Of a stretch of 64,000 bases of DNA, positions 36,999 through 46,903 are shown piece by piece (position 1 is the first letter of the stretch; every line of letters begins with the position of its first letter). A model generated the notes under the pieces. That model was given only the letters and a program-made list of their open reading frames with translations. It had not been told where the DNA came from and did not search any database. The DNA lies in assembly GCF_000296465.1 (NCBI RefSeq), contig NZ_JH815205.1, positions 62,001-126,000 on the forward strand, in the 5' to 3' direction. Position numbers and translations under genes: made by a program. This stretch comes from Barnesiella intestinihominis YIT 11860. GTDB taxonomy: Bacteria > Bacteroidota > Bacteroidia > Bacteroidales > Barnesiellaceae.

Positions 36999-37526
36999 AT
37001 GAAAAGCCTGCACGACTTGTTAATTCATCGGCGGAGTATCCGCAAATACACCCAAGAGGCGCTATCGCCCGAAGCCGTAAAAACCATTCTCGAAGCGGGA
37101 TTGCTCGCTCCTTCGTCCAAACGCTGCACTCCGTGGGAGTTCATTGCGGTGGAAGACAAAGAAACGCTCGCCCGTTTGTCCGAATGCAAGACTTCGGGAG
37201 CCAAACCCATTGCCGGAGCAGCGCTCGCTATCGTCGTCACCGCCGACATGACCCTTACCGATACGTGGATCGAGGATGCCTCTATCGCTGCCATTCTCAT
37301 GCAGTTGCAAGCCGCCGACCTCGGTTTGGGAAGCTGCTGGATACAGGTGCGGGGACGGTTCGGAGCTATGGACGAACCTGCCGAAGATTTTGTGCGGGAG
37401 ACATTGGGAATCCCCGAAGAGATGGGAGTGCTCTGCATTCTCTCCATTGGACATAAAGACGAAGAGCGCAAGCCTTTCGACGAAGAAAAAATGATGTGGG
37501 AAAAAGTTCATATCGGCAAATGGTAA
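36999..37526 (+). CDS. Nitroreductase family protein
   Basis: 175 aa from the ATG at 36999; an in-frame ATG at 36960 would add 13 residues. Typical FMN-binding nitroreductase features: [18 protein letters not shown] near the N terminus, [19 protein letters not shown], and the glycine-rich [11 protein letters not shown]. It is a flavin-dependent NAD(P)H oxidoreductase of unknown substrate. First chromosomal gene after the ICE. Its -7 box is the attachment core, and the -33 region comes from ICE DNA (only TTTC is visible there), so expression may differ from the uninserted allele. Confidence 0.85.
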   Translation: MKSLHDLLIHRRSIRKYTQEALSPEAVKTILEAGLLAPSSKRCTPWEFIAVEDKETLARLSECKTSGAKPIAGAALAIVVTADMTLTDTWIEDASIAAILMQLQAADLGLGSCWIQVRGRFGAMDEPAEDFVRETLGIPEEMGVLCILSIGHKDEERKPFDEEKMMWEKVHIGKW

Positions 37527-37540
37527 TCCCCTGCATCGAC

Positions 37541-38308
37541 ATGAAGATTATTCTCATCGGAGCCGGCAATTTAGCCACGCAATTAGCGGTCGCTTTACAA
37601 AAAAAGGGAATGACTCCGGCTTATATATACAGTCGTACCCGAGAATCGGCCGAACAGCTGAGCGAACGATTGCGCGATGTGCCCTATTCCACCGACATCA
37701 GCCAAGTCCCCACCGACGGCGATCTCTATATCTTCGCCGTGAAAGACTCCGCTCTGCTCGATTTGGTTTCCCGCATGCCCTCCAATCGAGGCCTTTGGGT
37801 ACACACGGCGGGAAGCATGGACATGGAAGTGTTCGCCCCGTATACCGCACGGTACGGTGTATTCTACCCCATGCAGACATTCAGCAAAGAACGGGAAACC
37901 GACTTCGACGATATTCCTATTTTTGTCGAAACGAACCATACGGACGATACCGAACGTTTGCAAAAATTGGCAGGTCGGTTATCGACAAAGGTTTACGAAG
38001 CGACCTCCGAACAGCGCAAGTACCTGCATTTGGCTGCCGTGTTCGCCTGCAACTTCTCCAATCACCTCTACGCCTTGTGCGACCGCATTCTGTCGGAACA
38101 CGGGCTGCCGTTCGAGACCATGCTGCCGCTCATACGGGAGACTGCCGCGAAAGTAGCCGACATGCCGCCGGCACAAGCTCAGACCGGACCGGCAATCCGA
38201 TACGACAAAAACGTCATAGACAAGCAAATGGCTCTGCTTTCAGACCCGACCATGCGGCAGATTTACGACCTGATGAGCCGGAGTATTCACGAAACCAACA
38301 AACATTAA
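37541..38308 (+). CDS. Rossmann-fold protein with DUF2520 domain
   Basis: 255 aa from the ATG at 37541. The N-terminal NAD(P)-binding fold has [21 protein letters not shown]. The C-terminal helical domain ([18 protein letters not shown]...) is DUF2520, as in F420-dependent-oxidoreductase/ProC-like proteins. It is 14 nt after the nitroreductase and 11 nt before the HAD phosphatase gene, forming an apparent four-gene operon to maf. Substrate unknown. Confidence 0.8.
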   Translation: MKIILIGAGNLATQLAVALQKKGMTPAYIYSRTRESAEQLSERLRDVPYSTDISQVPTDGDLYIFAVKDSALLDLVSRMPSNRGLWVHTAGSMDMEVFAPYTARYGVFYPMQTFSKERETDFDDIPIFVETNHTDDTERLQKLAGRLSTKVYEATSEQRKYLHLAAVFACNFSNHLYALCDRILSEHGLPFETMLPLIRETAAKVADMPPAQAQTGPAIRYDKNVIDKQMALLSDPTMRQIYDLMSRSIHETNKH

Positions 38309-38319
38309 AAACAACGACT

Positions 38320-38844
38320 ATGAGCCGAACCGATTTCGACCTCTCACGAATAAAGGCTTTCGCCTTCGATGTGGACGGTGTCCTTTCTCCCGATACGATC
38401 CCCCTGCATCCATCGGGCGAACCCATGCGGATCGTCAACATCAAAGACGGGTACGCCTTGCAGTTCGCCGCCAAAATGGGCTACCCCATCGCCATTATTA
38501 CCGGCGGACGCACCGAGGCTGTCCGCAAACGTTTTGAAGGATTAGGATTAAACCATGTCTATATGGGAGCCGCCGTAAAAATCGAAATTTTCAAAAAATG
38601 GCTGGACGAGTGCGGGCTGCGTCCCGACGAAGTCATGTATATGGGCGACGACATTCCCGACTACGAGGTCATGCAGATAGCCGGTCTGCCGGCTTGTCCC
38701 GCCGATGCCGCCCCCGAAATTAAACAGATAGCCCGCTACATCTCGCCGTTCGGCGGCGGACAAGGTTGTGGGCGGGACATCATCGAACAAATCCTGAGGG
38801 CACAAGGCAAATGGATGTCCGATAAAACAGCCTTCGGCTGGTAA
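38320..38844 (+). CDS. HAD-family phosphatase, KdsC-like
   Basis: 174 aa. Motif I FDVDGVLS (Asp17/Asp19), motif II IITGGRT and motif [13 protein letters not shown] match the compact C0-type HAD enzymes such as 3-deoxy-D-manno-octulosonate-8-phosphate phosphatase, which acts in lipopolysaccharide core synthesis. No cap domain is present, as in KdsC, which works as a tetramer. The specific substrate is inferred. Confidence 0.85.
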   Translation: MSRTDFDLSRIKAFAFDVDGVLSPDTIPLHPSGEPMRIVNIKDGYALQFAAKMGYPIAIITGGRTEAVRKRFEGLGLNHVYMGAAVKIEIFKKWLDECGLRPDEVMYMGDDIPDYEVMQIAGLPACPADAAPEIKQIARYISPFGGGQGCGRDIIEQILRAQGKWMSDKTAFGW

Positions 38845-38866
38845 CCACACAAAACAACGAAACACC

Positions 38867-39448
38867 ATGCTATCGCATCTCAAAAAATACGAAATTCTGT
38901 TGGCGAGCAATTCACCCCGCCGCCGGGAACTTCTCGCCGGATTAGACATCGACTATCGGGTAACAGCCCTTCCCGAAGTGGACGAATCCTACCCCGACAC
39001 CCTTTCGGGCGAAGAGATTCCCCTCTACATCTCGCAAGAAAAAGCAGCCGCCTACCGCCGCTTTATGAAGGATAATACGCTCCTTATTACTGCCGACACC
39101 ATCGTCTGGCTCGATGGGAAAGTATACGGCAAGCCTCGCGATATAGCCGATGCTAAAGCCATGTTGCAAGCCCTGTCGGGAAAAACCCACACCGTCATCA
39201 CCGGTGTCACGCTCACCTCTCTGCAAAAACAGATTTCCTTCGCCGTCTCCACCGAAGTCACTTTCGCCGCCCTCGGTGACGATGAAATCGATTACTACGT
39301 GGAGACGTACCGCCCCCTCGACAAAGCCGGAGCATACGGCGTACAGGAATGGATAGGCTACATCGGCGTGACCGGACTCAAAGGCAGCTATTACAACGTG
39401 ATGGGATTGCCTATACAACGACTGTACACCGAATTAAAAAAATTTTAG
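38867..39448 (+). CDS. maf: Maf-like nucleoside triphosphate pyrophosphatase
   Basis: 193 aa. N-terminal LLASNSPRRRELLAGLDIDY is the Maf signature. The active-site segment ITADTIVWLDGKVYGKP and KTHTVITGV are also typical. It hydrolyses non-canonical or methylated nucleoside triphosphates in the cytoplasm. Last gene of the nitroreductase-to-maf operon. Confidence 0.92.
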   Translation: MLSHLKKYEILLASNSPRRRELLAGLDIDYRVTALPEVDESYPDTLSGEEIPLYISQEKAAAYRRFMKDNTLLITADTIVWLDGKVYGKPRDIADAKAMLQALSGKTHTVITGVTLTSLQKQISFAVSTEVTFAALGDDEIDYYVETYRPLDKAGAYGVQEWIGYIGVTGLKGSYYNVMGLPIQRLYTELKKF

Positions 39449-39450
39449 AC

Positions 39451-39567
39451 GCTGTTTTAAATTTATTCCGAGACAGATTGAGACCAATCTGCGAGACAGG
39501 GGCTCAATATGGCCGGAACATACCTACTTGCAATGATAATATTATTTCTCAATAAATTTAAAACAGC
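39451..39567. repeat. 17-bp perfect inverted repeat between maf and the transglutaminase-like gene
   Basis: GCTGTTTTAAATTTATT (39451-39467) and its exact complement (39551-39567) flank 83 bp. The genes on both sides are convergent, so it could act as a bidirectional terminator, but the long loop looks more like a small non-coding insertion. Confidence 0.6.
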
Positions 39568-39588
39568 ATCCAATATCTCCCGTCGATA

Positions 39589-40785
39589 TCATTTATATGG
39601 AGAAGCCCAGAACCACGACTCATTCGAAGTACTCCACCGTTTATCGTAAGGCTCGCCCGTCGGAGACAGCGTGATGTACACAGGACGCCGTTTCCCCTCG
39701 ACATAAGTTTCATTGTTAAAGCCACTGCAATCGGAACATTGCAGATAATAAAGATTTTTGCTCATGTAATAATCCAAATAATAATCGTTGGTACACGGAG
39801 TTTTATGATTCCAGTTAGCGTCCTCGTTAACCGTCACGAACTCACTTTTTTTCAATCGGTCTCGAACCTCCGATATACTCAACAAATTACCTTTATCGTC
39901 CATGACATAGGCATTCCATGTGGGGTCTACCCACAACCACTTGTCGAGAGTGTTGGAATAAACGACGTTGATCACATGGCAATCGTTTATATAGCTTTTC
40001 GGAAGACAAGTCACGTAGCGGGACTTGAATCCCATAGCCAGATAACACTCGTTCAACATCTGCGCCATCATACGGCAATTAACGCCCCTATCCTCCTTCT
40101 TGCAAATTTCATATAGAGCTATCGCATTTTTCTCTTCGGGATTATAAGACGAACCGTCGTGACGAATCGTATTGTGTACCCACGCCAACAGATTTTTTAT
40201 CTTGGATATTTCGTCACCGGCTCCCGCAATACTGTCCAAGTTGAAATATCGGCGCACCCGTACCAAATCGCGGTCGTTGGGGTCCATATATGTGAATGCA
40301 GGCAAAGAGTCGATAGATGCAGCATCGTCATACCCCGGTGATTTTCGGAGTATATATCCGAAGTCGCCTACCTCACGCAAACGCTCCATCGCCTTCTGAA
40401 AACGTTTGTCGTCCCTCACGTTATCCAAATCGGTATCTTTTTGGGCATGGGCATAATCGTAATAACCGTATTGAATAGCTTTCTCAAAGGCATCGACCGC
40501 CGCTTTTTTCCGTTTCATCATGGATTCGCAACAAGCCATATTGTAATATGTGTCGATAAAACACCACGAACACTGTTTCAAGACAGAATCTGGCACAGAT
40601 TCACAAGTTTTGAGGAACTGTCGATATGTTTTCAATATCAACTTATGATCCTTCCAATTTTTCTGAACGACAGGAGTCACACTCCGGCTAAAATAGACTT
40701 GCACACTATCGGCATTCCAATCGGATTCCGCAGCCACACCACTGAAACAGAATGACAAAAACGCTATCCATAAAAACTTTTTCAT
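39589..40785 (-). CDS. Secreted transglutaminase-like protein with TPR-like region
   Basis: 398 aa from the ATG at 40785 (alternative 40791). Signal peptide MKKFLWIAFLSFCFSGVAA. The first half has a helical TPR-like part (YYNMACCESMMKRKKAAVDAF...). The second half has a transglutaminase-type triad: Cys in RGVNCRMMAQML, His in DCHVINVVY, Asp in WVDPTWN. Probably periplasmic or surface-exposed; the substrate is unknown (peptidase or cross-linking activity are both possible in this fold). Confidence 0.75.
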   Translation of the reverse strand: MKKFLWIAFLSFCFSGVAAESDWNADSVQVYFSRSVTPVVQKNWKDHKLILKTYRQFLKTCESVPDSVLKQCSWCFIDTYYNMACCESMMKRKKAAVDAFEKAIQYGYYDYAHAQKDTDLDNVRDDKRFQKAMERLREVGDFGYILRKSPGYDDAASIDSLPAFTYMDPNDRDLVRVRRYFNLDSIAGAGDEISKIKNLLAWVHNTIRHDGSSYNPEEKNAIALYEICKKEDRGVNCRMMAQMLNECYLAMGFKSRYVTCLPKSYINDCHVINVVYSNTLDKWLWVDPTWNAYVMDDKGNLLSISEVRDRLKKSEFVTVNEDANWNHKTPCTNDYYLDYYMSKNLYYLQCSDCSGFNNETYVEGKRRPVYITLSPTGEPYDKRWSTSNESWFWASPYK

Positions 40786-40962
40786 AAACATTAATTTTAA
40801 GTATATTAAAGAGACGGGGAAAATACTAAAAACATAACACAGACTCTTAATAAATTAAGAAAGGATAACATTATAATAATATTATAAAAATATCGAAAGA
40901 AGGTATGCCAAAACTCAATTTTACCCAAAATTTTTAAGTTGAAATTCGAGTTGTCCAAAAAG

Positions 40963-41005
40963 AAGAGCCGTATCAAACTCTGTTTCGAGTAATGATACGG
41001 CTCTT
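40963..41005 (-). terminator. Terminator downstream of the T9SS gene pair
   Basis: A 13-bp stem AAGAGCCGTATCA/TGATACGGCTCTT with a 17-nt loop, followed on the minus strand by a T-rich run (CTTTTTGG). It lies about 255 nt past the stop of the gene ending at 41260, with a structured repeat in between. Confidence 0.7.
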
Positions 41006-41150
41006 TCAGATTCAGTAATTACAATCTGTAACTTTCCACCCTCCCCTTAGGAACCACCGTCAAACCTCCTCAACCTGTATTCTGAAAAATAAAAAAGTCA
41101 ACCATTAGGCCACCAAGAGATTTATGTTCCGTTATCAGGTGTAGCTTTTT

Positions 41151-41240
41151 CACCCTCCTCCCCTGCCGTGTCCCGTAGCATTGCGGGGTGTTTTGTACGC
41201 AAAATATAGGGGAGGTGGCACGTAGTGACGGAGGGGTTAA
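41151..41240 (+). repeat. Structured repeat family 1, copy A
   Basis: Full-length copy: CTCCCCTGCCGTGTCCCGTAG..., hairpin TTTTG-TAC-GCAAAA, AGGGGAG, tail hairpin CAC-GTA-GTG, then GGAGGGGTTAA. The surrounding gap 40786-41259 has no gene. Confidence 0.75.
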
Positions 41241-41259
41241 ACCATACAATGTTACCCAA

Positions 41260-43614
41260 CTATCTCTTCACACCCTTAACGACTGTGATTTCATGTTTCC
41301 CGACGACCCGAATAAAATACGTTCCCGGAGCCCACGCCGAAGCATCTACGGTCACAAGACGAGCTTGCGAATCGACATGCTGTCGATACACCTCCCGACC
41401 GCCTTCGTCCAGCACGGAAATACTTCGGGTATTCTCAGGAACACGTACAATAAATTCAGAGTTGAAAACAGACGGATAAATAGAAGCCTTCTCTTCCGTA
41501 ACTTTCTCTATTGAACTAACTCCGTTCACATTCTGAGTGACTTTGATGTCATAAGTCGAAATACTATCCGAGACCGTGAGCGTAGCGACACGTTCCTCAA
41601 TACCGTCCGGCAAACGGTCATAGGAAATTTGCAAGGTGTCCAATGTCAAGCCATTCGGCTTACCTACGACCCGACACCACTCGGCATCACTCCGAATAGG
41701 AGTTTCATAACCGTATATCGAATAGAACGGATATTTAACCGTACCGGCTGCCTTACCCACCACCAGCGGTTCACGGTCTACCGGCATAGGCGACATAACC
41801 GAATGAACGATCGAAGGCATAATCATATAAGAAGTATGATTCGCTCCTGCGGGGAAATAAGTGCTCACGTCTCGCCACTCTCCATCTTTCAACATATAAG
41901 CCGTGTTACCGTGGTCCCGGAAATCGGCCATAGCGAACGACACATCTACACTGTCGTTCTTCTCGGGAATACCGTCCACCACAATGAAAAACTCGTCGTC
42001 GATCACCGTCGGGTCAAATTCAAATTCCGTAGCGGTCAATGAACTGCCCGAAGGGGTTTCCAATTCGAATACCCTCCACCACATCGAGTCGAGTTTCTTG
42101 CCTGGCAATCCGTTCTCGCTGGTATACAGATGCACGCCCACATCGGCAATCTGGTCGGTTATACTCGCAGCCGAAGCACTCACAAAATAAACATAAGCTC
42201 CGAATACCAATATCGGACGGGACGGTTTGGAAAACTTCTCAGCATAAGCAGTAATATTCAATTTATTCGTCCCGGGGAAAGTTCCTCTATCTTCCAAATC
42301 GAACGTCGCAGCCCTATCTCCCGGCTCTAAATTCGTAATTAACCCACTGTACTCGACCGACACCTCTACGGTATCGTTCGATTCGCCATGTTCGTTCTCC
42401 ACACGCAGACTCACCCCTTGTTTATGCATATAACTATACCCTACGATAGGGTTTTCCTCGTGCGACGTCACCCGGGCATACGGTTCGGGATCGACACCGT
42501 CGAAAGTCCACTCCCACGAAGTAGGATAATTGGTCGAATTGTCCCGATACTGCACCCCCACCAGCGGAGCTACCATCGGCAAACGCGTTTCGCTGAACCG
42601 GAATGTAGCCGGTGGTAATATCTGCGCAAGCGGTGCGGATCCGGTAACCTTCACGAATCCCGTGCGGGTCTTCGTATCGCTCCCATCGGCATTACTTACC
42701 GTCAACGTCACATCGTAAACGCCGTCTCGCGTATAGAACACTCGGGGATTCTGGTCGGTCGATGTCGACGGCGTTCCGCCCGGGAACGACCATTGCCATG
42801 CCGTAGGCGAACCCGAGGACATATCGGCGAAAGCAATCACCTCGCCCGTGGCTGCCTCGACTTGTTCTACGGTCGATACTCCGGTAATTTTTAAACCGTC
42901 GATAGCGAAATCGCCCATATAACCACCGGTTCCGAACGAATCGTTTTTTCCGGGACCATACGTAAAACGAATCTGAATCTTCTGACCGGAATATTTCTCC
43001 AAAGAAACCGAAAACTCATGCCAACGCCACGGCTTCTCTCCGTCCTCGTCGACGCTATTCCAAAGAATTTCCGAAGTCTCAAAAGCATCTGCCGAAACAG
43101 AAATCTGCAAGCGACAGTAATCGTCCATATTTTGGGTAAACCCTATATATCCTTTCAACATAGCATTTGCAGGAACATCGATCTGCCCACTTGTCGCCAT
43201 AGCGATTCCTCGTTTGAAAGACTGATAAGGGCCCTCTATATACAACGATTGAACATCGTCTGGATCATAAGTAGAAAAATCTCTACTGGGGTCAGTCGTA
43301 CTCGTGATTTTTTTCACAGTCCACGAAAAATCCTCGGCATTGGTAAATGTCCAGCCATCTGTTCCGTCGTCAAAATCCTCTTCCCATACAGTTACAGCAC
43401 TGCCGGCACTCTGACAACTAAAATCGGCAGTCACACTCGCCGCAGCCGATTGAAACAAATTCGGTCCCTGTTTTTTCCCCACGAATTGAATACGGGGAGC
43501 TTCTTTCGTAGCGACCTTATCGTGAACTCTCTCGTTCATCGGCCGCTGAGCGCTCATCGGTATACTCACCCAAAGAGCAGCTGTTAAGATTAGGCTTGAA
43601 ATAAAACTTTTCAT
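41260..43614 (-). CDS. T9SS-secreted protein with PKD and jelly-roll domains
   Basis: 784 aa. Signal peptide MKSFISSLILTAALWVSIPMSAQ. A choice-of-anchor-J type domain (about 75-250, EEDFDDGTDGWTF) is followed by a PKD domain (about 265-330, FYTRDGVYDVTLTVSNADG), a second PKD-like domain (about 345-420) and a large beta-rich part. A type IX secretion sorting tail of about 75 residues (SIYPSVFNSEFIVRVPEN...GTYFIRVVGKH) ends the protein. Likely surface-attached. No catalytic motif is visible. Confidence 0.82.
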   Translation of the reverse strand: MKSFISSLILTAALWVSIPMSAQRPMNERVHDKVATKEAPRIQFVGKKQGPNLFQSAAASVTADFSCQSAGSAVTVWEEDFDDGTDGWTFTNAEDFSWTVKKITSTTDPSRDFSTYDPDDVQSLYIEGPYQSFKRGIAMATSGQIDVPANAMLKGYIGFTQNMDDYCRLQISVSADAFETSEILWNSVDEDGEKPWRWHEFSVSLEKYSGQKIQIRFTYGPGKNDSFGTGGYMGDFAIDGLKITGVSTVEQVEAATGEVIAFADMSSGSPTAWQWSFPGGTPSTSTDQNPRVFYTRDGVYDVTLTVSNADGSDTKTRTGFVKVTGSAPLAQILPPATFRFSETRLPMVAPLVGVQYRDNSTNYPTSWEWTFDGVDPEPYARVTSHEENPIVGYSYMHKQGVSLRVENEHGESNDTVEVSVEYSGLITNLEPGDRAATFDLEDRGTFPGTNKLNITAYAEKFSKPSRPILVFGAYVYFVSASAASITDQIADVGVHLYTSENGLPGKKLDSMWWRVFELETPSGSSLTATEFEFDPTVIDDEFFIVVDGIPEKNDSVDVSFAMADFRDHGNTAYMLKDGEWRDVSTYFPAGANHTSYMIMPSIVHSVMSPMPVDREPLVVGKAAGTVKYPFYSIYGYETPIRSDAEWCRVVGKPNGLTLDTLQISYDRLPDGIEERVATLTVSDSISTYDIKVTQNVNGVSSIEKVTEEKASIYPSVFNSEFIVRVPENTRSISVLDEGGREVYRQHVDSQARLVTVDASAWAPGTYFIRVVGKHEITVVKGVKR

Positions 43615-43628
43615 ACACTTCCTATTTA

Positions 43629-46493
43629 TTATTTGATAAATTTTATCTGTATCGTTTTCCCTTCTTCGGTCACGACATGAGCGATATAAAGTCCGGCCGG
43701 AAGTTGGGACAGATCCATTCGTCCGCTTTCCGATTCACAAGACACTACCGTTACCCCTGCCGCATTGATAATTTGAATATCGCCACCCTTGTCAAAAACT
43801 AACGAATGGTTACTACGATCGAAATAAACTTCATTCATACACTCCAAACCATCGATACCGGAAATGACATTACTGATAATCGAACATGAACTTATATACA
43901 ATCCCCACGGATCCCGGGTAGTAGCATGTAAACCGATATACCAGATCCCGTCTGACGGAACACTGAAATCTACTGTATAAAGTTCCGACAAAGTCGAATT
44001 GATTTCCGGGTACGAAGCGATCACCGTTTGGCTTTCACCGGGTAGAACATCACTGCCCAATGTCACTTCAATGGACTCAGGATAACGATATTTCTCTGCC
44101 CGGGCCCTAAATTCAAGCGTATACGAACCCTTCTTAGCTTCGAACGGCGGCGTAAACAACCAGTCGTCGGCAGCCGAATAGGCCGTATATTTCATCTCCT
44201 TCTCAGTAGCATCATATACCCAACTTTTCGTATCGTTATTGGCATCGACGATAGTCCATAAAGCCATCTCATCGGCGCTATCCATACTCGTCTCGTACGG
44301 AAGTCCCAATGCACTGCCGAATACCAACGCATTCGAGGTTACCGACTCGCTTTCCATATCGCCCGACAGCGTCGTTACCGTATAGCGATACAAAGCCAAA
44401 GAAAGGTCATCGCTATCGACATAAACCGTATCGGTCAAACTTTCCGTCAACATCTCGCTCCCGGGATCACGGACGATTCTGTATCTCAAATTCTCCACAT
44501 CGATATATCCGCCATTCACACCCTCTGCGGGAGCTCTAAAAGTAACTTGCGGTTTACCTTCCACATCGGTCAATTCCACATCAGTTACCGATTTCGGAGT
44601 ATCTGCACCTATCCAAGCCGATTCCACCACGGCGGCCTCACCGGCATTCTCCTCGACATAACCGATGACTCTATATTCATATTTGCCCGGAGCAGGCACA
44701 TCTTCATCGATCACCTGTTCCGAACCTCCTTTTATCGGATCTTCTTGTGTATAAATAAGAGTTTCGCCCCGATACAACTCCATTTTCGTCAACATCGGCA
44801 GTTGCGTACCGGCAGCCGAAAGAGAAGGATTGGTCCATGCAACCGTGGCAGACATAGCGCCCTGTTCACCGGGAGCAACGGTCAAATCGGAAACGACGGC
44901 CGGGACAACCACTGTTTCGTCCACCGACAGGTCATCGATGAATATAGCATACCAATTGGTCTGTCCGTAACAATGGAAACCTATATGGTATCCACCCGAC
45001 TCGGAAACAGAAAAGACAACCTCTTTCTCTTCCATCAAAGCAGACTGAATTGTATCCCGGAACAATCGGGTAGATTGAGCTTCCGCCGTGGCGGCCCGAC
45101 CAATCGTCACGCTCAAATCCTTATAACTTTCCTCAGAAGCCGCATTTTCAAGCCCAGTTTTGAAAAGTAGTTTATAATTCTTCCCGGCCACCAAATTCAA
45201 TTTAGGCGTAATAAGCCACTCATCGGCATCACTACCGCCCCAATACTGAACCATTTTTTTCGAGCTATCATATTTCCAAGTCGAATTATCCCCGTTGGCA
45301 CTCAGTATAGTAAACAAATCGAGCGATGATTCGGTATCGAAACTCTCGCTATACGGTAATTCTTTCGCTCCTCCGGCCACAACCTTATTGGAAGAAACCG
45401 ATACGCTCGCTTTACCATCGAACATTGCGACGACCGTATAAACATAACTGCCCAATTCCAGGACTTCATCGATATAAGGGAAGGGGCCCGAAAAACTTTT
45501 GGACAAGACACCACCCGGGGTACGGCCGATTTCATACGTAAGCGCCTCGGTATCGATATATCCACCGTTCTTTCCGACTGTCGGTGGCATAAACGAAAGG
45601 CTCACAGTCGCATCCTCTGCCGAAGCTACCAAATCGGTAACTGCCATAGGAGTATCATTCCCTATCCACGGGGAAGTAACGGTCGTTGCTGAGCCCTGAG
45701 AATCCCCGAACGTATTATAAGCGACCACTTTATATGTATAATTTCCGGCGGTCTCGATAGAAGAATCTATCCAACCAGCTTTTCCTCCCACAGTAGCCGT
45801 ATCGAGAGTAGCGACCAAATCTGTCCCCCGATATATTTTAGCGCCCAAGAGGTTCGAAAGCGCACCGCCCAAATGGTCGGACGAAGGCCATGTCCATGAA
45901 AGAGTCGCCGACATCGCTCCCCTCTCCCCCGCAACGATGGAAAGGTCTGTAATTTGTGCCGGATAAACGGGAGCCTCTTCGATAACGATCTTCTGGAAAT
46001 AGAGATCGCCATTATACGATTCGCTGTAACAACGCAATCCCACATAAAAAACACCGCTCTCCGCCGGTGAAAACGTCCCCGATTTTTCCACGAACAATCT
46101 ACTTTGAAAAGATTCGTCATAAACCAACCGGGTCGTCAGCCCTTCTACCGTAGGCGCCGTCCCTATTTTCAATTCTATTTTTTGTTTATCCGAACCAAAT
46201 GTAGAAGAATGCTTCACATAAGCCGACACCTTATAGGCTTTCCCGGCTTCGAGGGTCACCGCCGGAGCGATTAGCCAATCATCGGCGGCATTACTCTTAT
46301 CTTGCGTATACATCGCATTGCCATCGTTATAGGCCCACGTATTGGCACTTACGTCGCTATTGACATCGATCACTGTCCAATCACGAGCAAAAGTCTCGGC
46401 ATCGGTTATTTCCAACGTACAAGGAGGAACAGTCTGAGCCCACCCTACCGAAAAACAATAGAAAAGAAAAAGAACAGAAGTAATTTTTTTCAT
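43629..46493 (-). CDS. T9SS-secreted modular protein: three jelly-roll and four Fn3-like domains
   Basis: 954 aa. Signal peptide MKKITSVLFLFYCFSVGWAQ. Three repeats of a cleaved-adhesin/choice-of-anchor-J module (about 30-170, 375-520, 730-875; shared pattern W-Y-D...A-DDWLI-P) are separated by pairs of fibronectin type III-like domains (VSDLTVAPGEQGAMSATVAW and similar). A C-terminal sorting tail (about 880-954, QIINAAGVTVVSC...LPAGLYIAHV) follows. It is 14 nt upstream of the PKD gene, so they form an operon. Likely an adhesin or scaffold on the surface. Confidence 0.82.
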   Translation of the reverse strand: MKKITSVLFLFYCFSVGWAQTVPPCTLEITDAETFARDWTVIDVNSDVSANTWAYNDGNAMYTQDKSNAADDWLIAPAVTLEAGKAYKVSAYVKHSSTFGSDKQKIELKIGTAPTVEGLTTRLVYDESFQSRLFVEKSGTFSPAESGVFYVGLRCYSESYNGDLYFQKIVIEEAPVYPAQITDLSIVAGERGAMSATLSWTWPSSDHLGGALSNLLGAKIYRGTDLVATLDTATVGGKAGWIDSSIETAGNYTYKVVAYNTFGDSQGSATTVTSPWIGNDTPMAVTDLVASAEDATVSLSFMPPTVGKNGGYIDTEALTYEIGRTPGGVLSKSFSGPFPYIDEVLELGSYVYTVVAMFDGKASVSVSSNKVVAGGAKELPYSESFDTESSLDLFTILSANGDNSTWKYDSSKKMVQYWGGSDADEWLITPKLNLVAGKNYKLLFKTGLENAASEESYKDLSVTIGRAATAEAQSTRLFRDTIQSALMEEKEVVFSVSESGGYHIGFHCYGQTNWYAIFIDDLSVDETVVVPAVVSDLTVAPGEQGAMSATVAWTNPSLSAAGTQLPMLTKMELYRGETLIYTQEDPIKGGSEQVIDEDVPAPGKYEYRVIGYVEENAGEAAVVESAWIGADTPKSVTDVELTDVEGKPQVTFRAPAEGVNGGYIDVENLRYRIVRDPGSEMLTESLTDTVYVDSDDLSLALYRYTVTTLSGDMESESVTSNALVFGSALGLPYETSMDSADEMALWTIVDANNDTKSWVYDATEKEMKYTAYSAADDWLFTPPFEAKKGSYTLEFRARAEKYRYPESIEVTLGSDVLPGESQTVIASYPEINSTLSELYTVDFSVPSDGIWYIGLHATTRDPWGLYISSCSIISNVISGIDGLECMNEVYFDRSNHSLVFDKGGDIQIINAAGVTVVSCESESGRMDLSQLPAGLYIAHVVTEEGKTIQIKFIK

Positions 46494-46903
46494 AGCTATT
46501 CTATTTTAATTAATATGAAGAAAAAGCATCTTTTATTCAAAAACTATCGAAATGCCATCTCGAATGCAAAGTCTCTCTATTCTCCCACTCCTAAAAACAG
46601 ACAACCGAAAACAACGAAAATTGAGTTTTACATAGTCGAATTTAATCTTATCTATATGCAAATATAATATTATTATTTTACAATCTGCAATCATTCTTTG
46701 ATTATTTTTTTTAAAAAATATAACAATCATCTCCTTTTAAAAAAATATGACAACATTCATCGGCATTTTGCGACAAATGGGAAAAGCCCGATATTCGTAT
46801 AAATCGAGGGCGTAAGCAATCCGACAGGGAAAACAAATACATTTGTTCGATAAAGTCTCTTCCCTTTTTCCGTATCTTTGCCCCATAAAAAAAACGGCAT
46901 ATC
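46494..46903. promoter_or_regulatory. Divergent intergenic region with a -7 box for the rightward gene
   Basis: AT-rich 410 bp between divergent genes. TATCTTTG at 46873-46880 lies 23 nt before the ATG at 46904. No other site is recognised. Confidence 0.5.
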
